Source: an uncultured Collinsella sp.
Lineage (GTDB): Bacteria > Actinomycetota > Coriobacteriia > Coriobacteriales > Coriobacteriaceae
Direction of reading: 5' to 3'
Length of the DNA: 46,790 bases
Assembly: GCA_958403395.1 (NCBI GenBank)
Contig: CATXXF010000012.1
Location: 1 to 46,790 of the forward strand
In this document: positions 37,228 to 44,728 of the stretch, one piece after another
How the letters are laid out: the number at the start of each line of letters is the position of its first letter
How positions within the stretch are numbered: the first letter of the stretch is position 1
Made by a program: the position numbers and the translations under genes
The notes under the pieces: model-generated
What the model was told of the DNA's origin: nothing
Database searches by the model: none
Seen by the model: only the letters and a program-made list of their open reading frames with translations

Positions 37228-40128
37228 ATGACCCAGCCCTTGCCCTGGGAAAAGAACGCCGCGGTACCCGTGCCGCCCACGCCGGAACCCGTGCCGCTCG
37301 ATGCATACACCGCCCCCGCTGCGCCGGAGCCCGAGCTCGTTCCGCTCGACATCTACGACGCTCCCGCGCCGGCACCCAAACCCGCCAAGCCGCTCGTCGA
37401 CCTCGACAGCCTTAATCCCGCCCAGCGCGAGGCGGTCCTGACCACCGAGGGTCCGTTGCTGGTCCTTGCCGGCGCCGGCTCGGGCAAGACCCGCGTCTTG
37501 ACCTTTCGCATCGCACATATGCTCGGCGACCTGGGCGTTAAGCCCTGGCAGATCCTTGCCATCACGTTTACCAACAAGGCCGCGGCCGAGATGCGCAAGC
37601 GTCTGGCGGCACTCATCCCCAGCGGTACCCGCGGCATGTGGGTGTGCACCTTCCATGCTATGTGCGTGCGCATGCTGCGCGAGGACGCTGACCTGCTGGG
37701 CTACACCGGTCAGTTCACCATCTACGATGACGACGATTCCAAGCGCATGGTGCGCGATATTATGCAGGCGCTCGGTATCGAGCAAAAGCAATTCCCCATC
37801 AACATGATCCGCAGCAAGATCAGTTCGGCCAAAAACGCCATGATCGGCCCCGAGGACATGCTTAAATCCGCCGACAGCCCCAACGACAAAAAGGCCGCGC
37901 AGGTCTACTTGGAGCTGGAACGTCGCCTGCGCGCCGCCAACGCGATGGACTTCGACGACCTGCTCGTGCGCACGCTCGAGCTGCTGCGCACCCGCCCCGA
38001 GGTGCTCGACAAGTACCAAGAGCGCTTCCGCTACATTAGCGTCGACGAGTATCAGGACACCAATCACGTCCAGTACGAGATCGCCAACCTGCTGGCCGCC
38101 AAGTACCAAAACCTCATGGTCGTGGGCGACGACGACCAGTCCATTTATAGCTGGCGTGGCGCCGACATCACCAACATCCTGGACTTTGAACAGGACTTTA
38201 AAAACTGCAAGACCGTTAAGCTGGAGCAGAACTACCGCTCCACGGGCCATATCCTGAGCGCCGCCAACGCCGTGGTGCGCCACAACTCGCAGCGCAAGGA
38301 CAAGCGTCTGTTTACGGCCGAGGGCGATGGCGAGAAGATCCAGGCTTTCCAGGCGAGCGATGAGCGCGATGAGGGCCGCTGGATTGCCGGCGAGATCGAA
38401 AAACTGCATGCCAAAGGCACGAGCTACGACGATATCGCCGTGTTCTACCGCACCAACGCCCAGTCGCGTATCCTCGAAGATATGTTCCTGCGCGCGGGCG
38501 TGCCCTACAAGATCGTGGGTGGCACGCGATTCTTCGATCGTGCCGAGATCCGCGACGTCATGGCCTACCTCAAGATGATCGTGAACCCGGCAGACGAGAT
38601 GAGCGTCAAGCGCGTCATCAACACGCCGCGCCGCGGTATCGGCTCCACCTCGATCCAAAAGATCGAGCAGCTGGCGCGCGACAATCGCTGCTCGTTCTTC
38701 CAGGCCTGCGAGATCGCGTGCGCCGAAACCGGCATGTTTAGCGCCAAGGTGCGCAATGGCCTGTCGAGCTTTGTGTCGCTGGTGCGCGAGGGTCGCCGCA
38801 TGGACGGCGAGCTCAAGGACGTCGTCGAGATGATCGTCGATAAGACGGGCCTGCTGCAGGCGTTTCGCGCCGAGGGCACCATGGAGTCCGAGAGCCGTGC
38901 CGAGAACATCCAGGAATTCCTGGGCGTCGCCGCCGAATTTGAAGAGACGCACGAGGATATCGAGGGTACGCTCGAGAGTTTGGAAGAGCTGCGCGCAGCC
39001 GGTGTTGCCGACGTGCCTGCCGGCGCCGAGCCCGAGCCCGTCGTGGTGAGCGCGCCCGCGCCCGAACCGGGGCCGTCCGCCCCGGCATCCTCGTTTGAGG
39101 CGCTCGTCGGCGCCCGTGACGCCGCGGGCTCTAATCCGCTTGATAGCTTGGCCTCTCCGGCGCTGTCTCCGCAGGATGCCCTGGCCGCTGCCATCGCGGG
39201 CAACGCGTATGCCGCGCCGACGGAGATGCCGGCGGGTGCCGTGCATGCCGACGAGATCGAGCGCACCTACGGTCCGCTCACCTGTAAGGCGCTGCCGGCA
39301 CTCATGGAGTGGCTGGCCCTGCGCTCCGACTTGGATTCTCTGGCCGGCGAGACGCATGCCATCACCATGATGACCATCCACTCCGCCAAGGGCCTGGAGT
39401 TCCCGGCGGTGTTCGTAGCCGGCATGGAGGAGGGCATCTTCCCGCACGTGCACGACTTTGGCGGCAGCGATGACCCGGGCAAGCTCGAGGAGGAGCGTCG
39501 CCTGGCCTACGTTGCCATCACGCGCGCCCGCAAGCGCCTGTTCCTGACCTATGCGGCCACGCGTCGCACCTACGGCTCGACCTCTGCTAACCCACGCTCG
39601 CGCTTTCTCAATGAGATTCCGTTTGAGGATATCGAGTTTAGCGGTATCGGTTCTGCCGGTTTTGAAGGCACGGGCTGGGAGAAGCGCGGCGACCGTCACG
39701 GCACCTTTGGCTCGGGCATGGGTTCGGATATGTATGGCGGCAAGGTGTTTGGCTCGCATACGCGCTCGACCGGCGGTTCCGGTTCGCGCGGTGGATCGAG
39801 CTTTGACGATTTCTTTGGCGGCAGCAGCTACGGGACCGAGCGCCATCGTGGGGTCTCGCCCGACGCCGGCCGTGTTGCCTCGACCTTTGGCTCGGGCGCG
39901 CCGCGAGCCAAAAAGCCGTCGTCCAAGGTGTCCCCGACGGTGGAGCGCAAGGTCGATCGCGCCAGCGCATCGCAGGACTTTGCCGCGGGCGATACCGTGA
40001 GCCACAAGACTTTTGGCACGGGTACCGTGATCTCGGTCGCCGGAGACATGATCGAGGTTCAATTCGAAAAGACCGGCCAGACCAAAAAGCTTATGAAGGG
40101 CTTTGCTCCGATCGTCAAGCTGTCGTGA
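37228..40128 (+). CDS. pcrA: ATP-dependent DNA helicase PcrA/UvrD
   Basis: 966 residues, longer than typical PcrA/UvrD (about 720-860). An N-terminal 65-residue Pro/Ala/Glu-rich stretch precedes NPAQREAVLTTEGPLLVLAGAGSGKT (Q-motif and Walker A). Then come ITFTNKAAAEMRKRL (Ia), VDEYQDTNHVQYEI (II), VVGDDDQSIYSWRGADI (III), LEQNYRS (IV), TMMTIHSAKGLEFPAVFVAG (V) and EERRLAYVAITRARKRL (VI). A Pro/Ala-rich insert (about 591-685) lies between 2B and motif V. A Gly/Ser-rich segment (about 804-890) leads to a C-terminal tail with AGDTVSHKTFGTGTVISV, the Tudor-like RNA-polymerase-binding part. GATGAGGAG precedes the ATG at 37228; an in-frame ATG at 37144 is upstream of that Shine-Dalgarno. Confidence 0.95.
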   Translation: MTQPLPWEKNAAVPVPPTPEPVPLDAYTAPAAPEPELVPLDIYDAPAPAPKPAKPLVDLDSLNPAQREAVLTTEGPLLVLAGAGSGKTRVLTFRIAHMLGDLGVKPWQILAITFTNKAAAEMRKRLAALIPSGTRGMWVCTFHAMCVRMLREDADLLGYTGQFTIYDDDDSKRMVRDIMQALGIEQKQFPINMIRSKISSAKNAMIGPEDMLKSADSPNDKKAAQVYLELERRLRAANAMDFDDLLVRTLELLRTRPEVLDKYQERFRYISVDEYQDTNHVQYEIANLLAAKYQNLMVVGDDDQSIYSWRGADITNILDFEQDFKNCKTVKLEQNYRSTGHILSAANAVVRHNSQRKDKRLFTAEGDGEKIQAFQASDERDEGRWIAGEIEKLHAKGTSYDDIAVFYRTNAQSRILEDMFLRAGVPYKIVGGTRFFDRAEIRDVMAYLKMIVNPADEMSVKRVINTPRRGIGSTSIQKIEQLARDNRCSFFQACEIACAETGMFSAKVRNGLSSFVSLVREGRRMDGELKDVVEMIVDKTGLLQAFRAEGTMESESRAENIQEFLGVAAEFEETHEDIEGTLESLEELRAAGVADVPAGAEPEPVVVSAPAPEPGPSAPASSFEALVGARDAAGSNPLDSLASPALSPQDALAAAIAGNAYAAPTEMPAGAVHADEIERTYGPLTCKALPALMEWLALRSDLDSLAGETHAITMMTIHSAKGLEFPAVFVAGMEEGIFPHVHDFGGSDDPGKLEEERRLAYVAITRARKRLFLTYAATRRTYGSTSANPRSRFLNEIPFEDIEFSGIGSAGFEGTGWEKRGDRHGTFGSGMGSDMYGGKVFGSHTRSTGGSGSRGGSSFDDFFGGSSYGTERHRGVSPDAGRVASTFGSGAPRAKKPSSKVSPTVERKVDRASASQDFAAGDTVSHKTFGTGTVISVAGDMIEVQFEKTGQTKKLMKGFAPIVKLS

Positions 40129-40135
40129 TCCCGGC

Positions 40136-40264
40136 GGACCTGGGCGGGCGTATGGGGCAACATCGCCTGCTCGGGCAGTCCTGCTCGCACGGAGAGCACA
40201 TTAAGTGCTCTCCGGCTCGTGCGGAACTCGCGATCGATGTTGCCCCATACGCCCGTCCAGGTCC
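40136..40264. repeat. Long nested palindrome after pcrA (30-bp arms, 29 matches)
   Basis: Arms 40136-40165 and 40235-40264 pair over 30 bases with one mismatch; the left arm contains GCGTATGGGGCAACATCG. A separate inner hairpin GGAGAGCAC (40191-40199) / GTGCTCTCC (40205-40213) closes the loop. It begins eight bases after the helicase stop. Confidence 0.9.
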
Positions 40265-40343
40265 TTAGATAACGTTGCTTGCGAACGTCGCTCTGCTCGT
40301 CCGCTTTTTTGATCTGGAGAGCCGGGTGGGCTGATATATATGG

Positions 40344-40383
40344 ACAAGGGGCTCCCCCGTTGGTGAACGGGGGAGCCCCTTGT
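40344..40383. terminator. 18-bp bidirectional terminator between pcrA and manA
   Basis: ACAAGGGGCTCCCCCGTT (40344-40361) pairs perfectly with the reverse complement at 40366-40383 across a GGTG loop. It lies between convergent genes. Confidence 0.9.
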
Positions 40384-40406
40384 TGCGTTTGGGTTGTTGG
40401 TGCGAA

Positions 40407-41339
40407 CTAGAGGTGGCTGATGATCAGTTCCATCTTGCCTTCGAGGTCGATGGAGCTGACGGTGCTCGGGGCCAGCAGGTGGCTTCCCTTGTGGACGGGG
40501 TCGCCGCAGACGGTGCCTTCGCCGTCGATGACCGACAGGCACATGAAGGGCCAGCGCTGGTCGAGGGTCTTGCTGCCGTTGGCGCGCACGCGATCGACGG
40601 TGTAGCAGGGGTTGGACTCGAGCTCGGTCACGCCGTCCACCTCGGGCGCGGTCACCGTGCCGTCGGTCGGAGCCTGAGCATCAAAGTCGATGCAGTCGAG
40701 GCTCTGCTCAATGTGCAGCGGGCGCAGGTTGCCGTCGGTGCCGGGACGGTCGTAGTCGTACAGACGATACGTCACGTCGCTCGACTGCTGCGTCTCCAAA
40801 ATGAGCGTGCCGGTCTTGATGGCGTGAACGGTGCCGGAGTCGATCTGGAAAAAGTCTCCCTTGTGAATCGGCAGCACGTTGAGCATCTCGTCCCAACGGC
40901 CCCCCTCGATCATCTGCGCGGCCTCGGCGCGGTCCTTGGCACGCTGGCCGACGATGATCGTGGCGTCGGGCTCGCAGTCCAGCACATACCAACACTCGGT
41001 TTTGCCCAGGCTACCGTTCTCGTGCTCGGCAGCGTACTCGTCGTTGGGATGAATCTGGATCGAAAGGTCGTCCTTGGCGTCCAGAATCTTAATGAGCAGC
41101 GGGAACTCCTTGCCCTCGCAGTTGCCAAAGAGCTCGCGATGCTCGGCCCACAGCCACGACAGCGTGTGGCCGGCATACGGGCCCTCCGCAATCTGGCAGT
41201 CGCCGTTGGGGTGGGCCGAGATGGCCCAGCACTCACCGATGGGGCCATCGGGAATGTCGTAGCCAAATACGGTTTCGAGCTGGCGTCCGCCCCAGATCTT
41301 CTCGTGGAAGATCGGCGTCAGCTTAATCAAATCGGACAT
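40407..41339 (-). CDS. manA: Mannose-6-phosphate isomerase, class I
   Basis: 310 residues, short bacterial form. Zinc-binding cupin marks: IQIHPNDEYAAEHENG near 94-109 with the H-x-N-D ligands, a Lys in GKTECWYVLD, a His in FFQIDSGTVHAI near 162-173 and YRLYDYDR near 190. It isomerises mannose-6-P and fructose-6-P. The ATG at 41339 has GGGGG about 8 bases upstream; the ATG at 41345 is too close to it. It is divergently or independently expressed next to the GntR gene, with a 74-base gap. Confidence 0.92.
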   Translation of the reverse strand: MSDLIKLTPIFHEKIWGGRQLETVFGYDIPDGPIGECWAISAHPNGDCQIAEGPYAGHTLSWLWAEHRELFGNCEGKEFPLLIKILDAKDDLSIQIHPNDEYAAEHENGSLGKTECWYVLDCEPDATIIVGQRAKDRAEAAQMIEGGRWDEMLNVLPIHKGDFFQIDSGTVHAIKTGTLILETQQSSDVTYRLYDYDRPGTDGNLRPLHIEQSLDCIDFDAQAPTDGTVTAPEVDGVTELESNPCYTVDRVRANGSKTLDQRWPFMCLSVIDGEGTVCGDPVHKGSHLLAPSTVSSIDLEGKMELIISHL

Positions 41340-41413
41340 GTTCATACCCCCATTGTGTTGCGCGGGCGCTGCGTAAAACTGTTCAAAGCGAGCGCCCGGA
41401 TGACTACAAAAAC

Positions 41414-42133
41414 CTATGCCAACGTTACGTTGTGCAACTCAAAGCGGTCGCCAACGTTGCGCGAGACCGAATACTCAAAGGCCGCGCCGCTGTCCAAAAA
41501 GCCAATCTGGGTGAGCTCGAGCAGGGGAGAGCCAGGTTTGGTGTCCAGGCGATCGGCTTCTTCCTCGGTTGCTGCCACGGCGCGAATGGTGCGGTGGAAG
41601 CTCGAAATCTTCAGCCCGCATTGCTCGCGGACAAAGCGGTAGACCGATCCGTACAGGTCCTTCTTTTTAAGGCCCGGAATCAGCTCGAGCGGCATGTAGG
41701 TGTACTCGATAACGATGGGCTTCTCATCGGCCTGACGCACGCGCACGATGTGATAGGCAAAGTCATCCTCGGCAATTCCCAGCTGGGCTGCGATGTCCGC
41801 TGGTGGATTAACAATCGAGAAATCGTAGACCACCGAGGTCACCTTCTCCCCGCGGTGCTCATACGAAAAACCCTGGGCACGGTCGTTTTTGCCCTGGAAA
41901 AACGCCTGGCCGGGAAGCCCCGCCGTGTCCTTAACGTAGGTACCCGATCCACGACGGCTGGTAATAAGACCTTCCTCGGTGATTTGCTCGATAGCTCGTT
42001 TGACGGTGATTTTGGAAACGCTATAGAGCTCGCAGAACTCAACGACGGTGGGAAGCTTGTCGCCCGGTTTAAGAGCGCCATCCTCGATACTTCGACGAAT
42101 ATCTGCAGCTATCGCCTCGTATTTGGGAATCAT
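41414..42133 (-). CDS. GntR-family transcriptional regulator with UTRA domain (HutC/PhnF type)
   Basis: 239 residues. The winged helix (1-67) shows IAADIRRSIEDGALKPGDKLPTV, SKITVKRAIEQITEEGLI and RRGSGTYV. The UTRA ligand domain (about 90-235) includes LGIAEDDFAYHIVRVRQADEKPIVIEYTYMP and ends in FEYSVSRNVGDRFEL. HutC-type regulators often sense sugar phosphates such as GlcN6P. The flanking manA and ROK kinase genes suggest a hexose-phosphate ligand, by inference. AAAGGAGG lies before the ATG. The AT-rich region 42140-42300, between this gene and the kinase, is where its operator would lie. Confidence 0.9.
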   Translation of the reverse strand: MIPKYEAIAADIRRSIEDGALKPGDKLPTVVEFCELYSVSKITVKRAIEQITEEGLITSRRGSGTYVKDTAGLPGQAFFQGKNDRAQGFSYEHRGEKVTSVVYDFSIVNPPADIAAQLGIAEDDFAYHIVRVRQADEKPIVIEYTYMPLELIPGLKKKDLYGSVYRFVREQCGLKISSFHRTIRAVAATEEEADRLDTKPGSPLLELTQIGFLDSGAAFEYSVSRNVGDRFELHNVTLA

Positions 42134-42415
42134 GGAACCTCCTTTCCAACTTGATTGAGTATAAAAGAAAGTATAGTTAACACCTAAGCATCCCTATTAT
42201 ATATTGAAAAAGTTCGAGAAAGATATAATTAAAAGTCGCTTTGCATATAAATCAGAGCGCTCTAAATAGATAAACATCTGAGTAATGTCGCGTTAAGCGG
42301 TCATTCGCGTTTTCCCAGATAAAACCTGCCAAAACAAACCTGTCCCTTTTTGGTAGGTTTTTGCCTTGGGAGCGGTACCATACAGGCAATGTTTAAACGA
42401 GAAAGGCGGGCTCCC
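42134..42415. promoter_or_regulatory. AT-rich divergent control region, GntR gene / ROK kinase
   Basis: This 282-base gap is unusually AT-rich (about 42150-42290) for this genome. It holds TATAAT-like hexamers on both strands around 42190-42230 and a GTTAAC-type palindrome (AGTATAGTTAACACCT near 42170). These are plausible divergent promoters and a GntR operator, but no spaced -35/-10 pair is clear. Confidence 0.45.
42325..42353. repeat. Doubled GGGACAGG-family palindrome before the ROK kinase
   Basis: AAAACCTGCCAAAA and TTTTGGTAGGTTTT form an imperfect stem enclosing AACCTGTCCC. It is the inverted form of the unit in the hisB-hisH gap (6207-6236). Confidence 0.65.
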
Positions 42416-43369
42416 ATGGAACCTAAGCAGTATTACATCGGCATCGACGTCGGCGGTACCTCGGTCAAGGAGGGTCTGTTCGATGAGGACGGAAACCTGC
42501 TTGCCAAGGCCAGCGTGCCCACGCCTCCCATCGTTGACGCTGCGGGCTTTGCCGCGGTGACCGAGGCTATCGACCAGGTGGTCGCCAAGGCCCAGGTTCC
42601 GCGTGCCTTTGTGGCGGGCATTGGCTTGGCCGTTCCGTGCCCCATCCCGGCATCGGGCGATGCCAAGGTCAAGGCCAACATTGCCATTAACCTGCCCGAG
42701 CTCAAGATTGCCATCCAGGAGCACTGCCCCGACGCGGTCGTTAAGTACGAGAACGACGCCAACGCCGCCGCCATGGGCGAGGCCTGGCTCGGCTCTGCCA
42801 AGGGCGTACAGAACGTGGTGATGGTCACCATTGGTACCGGCGTGGGCGGCGGCGTTATCGTTAACGGCGACGTGGTATCGGGCGTTGTGGGCGCCGGCGG
42901 CGAGATTGGCCACATGTGCCTGAACCCGGCTGAGGAGCGCACCTGCGGCTGCGGCGGCCATGGCCATCTGGAGCAGTATTCCAGCGCCACCGGCGTGGTG
43001 AGCAACTACCTTGCCGAGTGCAAGAAGGCGGGCGTCGAGCCCATCGAGCTGACCGGCCCCTCCGATTCCAAGGACGTGTTCCAGGCCTGCCGCGAGGGCG
43101 ACAAGCTCGCGCTGGCAGCTGCCGATACCATGGCCGACTATCTCGGCCGTGCACTGGCGCTTATTGCCAACGTGGTTGATCCCGAGATGTTCCTCATCGG
43201 CGGCGGCGCCTCCGCCTCGGCCGATGTCTACCTCGACAAGGTTCGCGAGCACTTTAAGCAGTACGCGCTTTCCGCCTCGCGCGAGACGCCCATTAAGGTC
43301 GCTTCGCTCGGAAACGACGCCGGCATCATCGGTGCCGCCTACGTAGCCCTGCGCGCCGCCGGTAAATAG
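42416..43369 (+). CDS. ROK-family glucokinase
   Basis: 317 residues. ATP site YIGIDVGGTSVKEGLF near 7-22; catalytic Asp in YENDANAAAMGEAWLG near 114-129; glycine-rich TIGTGVGGGVIVNG; GGEIGHMCLNP; and the ROK zinc signature CGCGGHGHLEQYSS near 178-191. It probably phosphorylates glucose, though other hexoses are possible. The ATG at 42416 has GAAAGGCGGG; an earlier ATG at 42350 would translate through the repeat. It lies between the GntR/ManA pair and pyrophosphatase. Confidence 0.9.
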   Translation: MEPKQYYIGIDVGGTSVKEGLFDEDGNLLAKASVPTPPIVDAAGFAAVTEAIDQVVAKAQVPRAFVAGIGLAVPCPIPASGDAKVKANIAINLPELKIAIQEHCPDAVVKYENDANAAAMGEAWLGSAKGVQNVVMVTIGTGVGGGVIVNGDVVSGVVGAGGEIGHMCLNPAEERTCGCGGHGHLEQYSSATGVVSNYLAECKKAGVEPIELTGPSDSKDVFQACREGDKLALAAADTMADYLGRALALIANVVDPEMFLIGGGASASADVYLDKVREHFKQYALSASRETPIKVASLGNDAGIIGAAYVALRAAGK

Positions 43370-43370
43370 C

Positions 43371-43421
43371 TGGTGCAAGGGGGACAGGTTACATTGCACC
43401 AACATGGTGCAAAAGGGACAG
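43371..43421. repeat. TGGTGCAA...GGGACAG paired repeat
   Basis: TGGTGCAA-n-GGGACAG occurs at 43371-43387 and again at 43405-43421. TTGCACCA (43394-43401) between them pairs with either copy. It begins two bases after the kinase stop. Confidence 0.65.
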
Positions 43422-43537
43422 CCTTGGCCCCCGTGCCTGCGCCCCAAAATATGCCGTGGCCCTTCCGTCTGCGAAGGCTCGGCATCGGCGTGCTACCATA
43501 GCTACGTCCAAGTACACATATCAAGTGGAGGATATCC

Positions 43538-44461
43538 ATGGCAAACGTTCTTGTCTTTGGTCACCAGAACCCCGATAACGACGCCATCATGAGCGCCGTC
43601 GTCCTGTCCCAGCTGCTCAACCAGGTTGAGTATGCTGGCAACACCTACGAGGCTTGCGCTCTGGGTCAGCTTCCGGCCGAGTCCGCCAAGCTGCTCGCCG
43701 ACGCCGGCATTGCCGAGCCCCGCGTGATCGAGTCCGTCGAGGCCGGCCAGCCCGTCGTTCTCACCGACCACAACGAGTCCGCCCAGTCCGTCGCCGGCCT
43801 TAAGGACGCCACGGTCTTTGGCGTTGTCGATCATCACCGCATCGGCGACTTCGAGACCGCCGGCCCGCTGCACTACATCTGCCTGCCCTGGGGCTCCAGC
43901 TGCACCATCGTCACCAAGCTCGCCGGCGTGCTCGGCGTTGAGCTTTCCGACGTTCAGGCTAAGCTGCTGCTCTCGGCCATGATGACCGACACGCTCATGC
44001 TCAAGAGCCCCACCACCACCGATGTCGACCGCGCCGTCGCCGCCAAGCTCGGCGAGCAGGTGGGCGTCGACCCGGTCAAGTTTGGCATGGAGGTCTTCCT
44101 TACCCGTCCGTCCGGCTCCTTCACCGCAGCCGAGATGGTCGGCAACGACATCAAGATGTTCGAGCCCGCCGGCAAGAAGCTGCTCATCGGCCAGTACGAG
44201 ACCGTCGACAAGAGCCGTGCGCTCGGTATGATCGACGAGATTCGCGAGGCCATGCGCGCCTATGCCGCCGAGAAGGGTGCTGACGGCATTGTCCTGTGCA
44301 TCACCGACATCATGGAGGAGGGCTCGCAGGTCCTGCTCGAGGGCGAGACCGAGGCTGCTCAGAAGGGCCTGGGCATTGCCGACGAGCACGACGGCGTCTG
44401 GATGCCGGGCGTCCTCTCCCGTAAGAAGCAGGTCGCTGCCCCCATCATGGCCGCCTGCTAG
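43538..44461 (+). CDS. ppaC: Manganese-dependent inorganic pyrophosphatase (family II)
   Basis: 307 residues of the DHH-DHHA2 type. LVFGHQNPDNDAIMSAV near 5-21 carries the first His/Asp metal ligands, VLTDHNESAQS near 72, the DHH motif GVVDHHRIGDF near 92-102 and MMTDTLMLKSPTTT near 147-160. The DHHA2 domain carries TRPSGSFTAAEM, and SRKKQV near the C-terminus. Hydrolyses PPi and so pulls biosynthetic reactions forward. GTGGAGGATATCC lies before the ATG. A strong terminator follows. Confidence 0.96.
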   Translation: MANVLVFGHQNPDNDAIMSAVVLSQLLNQVEYAGNTYEACALGQLPAESAKLLADAGIAEPRVIESVEAGQPVVLTDHNESAQSVAGLKDATVFGVVDHHRIGDFETAGPLHYICLPWGSSCTIVTKLAGVLGVELSDVQAKLLLSAMMTDTLMLKSPTTTDVDRAVAAKLGEQVGVDPVKFGMEVFLTRPSGSFTAAEMVGNDIKMFEPAGKKLLIGQYETVDKSRALGMIDEIREAMRAYAAEKGADGIVLCITDIMEEGSQVLLEGETEAAQKGLGIADEHDGVWMPGVLSRKKQVAAPIMAAC

Positions 44462-44481
44462 GTTTAGTTGACCAAACGCCA

Positions 44482-44520
44482 CGACCGGATCGCGGACGCC
44501 CCGCGCTCCGGTCGTTTTTT
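44482..44520 (+). terminator. Intrinsic terminator after ppaC
   Basis: CGACCGG (44482-44488) pairs with CCGGTCG (44508-44514), with a GCGG...CCGC inner stem and a TTTTTT tail. Confidence 0.9.
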
Positions 44521-44659
44521 GTGCACGTCGCCGCGTCGTCTCTTGGACAGGCGTGCCCGTGCCGTTGAGCAAATAATGTTCAACCTGTGGTTCCGCTTTT
44601 CGGCCACGCTTGCGCGCTTGTCGTGCAGGGTAGGCTAGATGCAAGCGTAATACGTTAGA

Positions 44660-44695
44660 GCGCGGCGCCGCCACTTGGGCGGGCCGTGCTTTTTT
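44660..44695 (+). promoter_or_regulatory. Terminator-like hairpin in the nhaA leader
   Basis: GCGCGGC (44660-44666) and CCGCC (44668-44672) pair with GGCGG (44678-44682) and GCCGTGC (44683-44689), one bulge and one G-U, then TTTTTT. It ends 33 bases before nhaA. A second small hairpin (ACGGGAGCTTTCCCGT, 44699-44714) lies before the Shine-Dalgarno. As ppaC already has its own terminator, this one points to attenuation of nhaA or to a short leader RNA. Confidence 0.6.
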
Positions 44696-44728
44696 AAGAC
44701 GGGAGCTTTCCCGTGAAAGGAGCCGCCC

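Noticed and set aside
37210..40062. Minus-strand open frame of 950 codons opposite pcrA
   Set aside because: A shadow of the helicase gene. The real gene has all helicase motifs in order; the antisense product has none.
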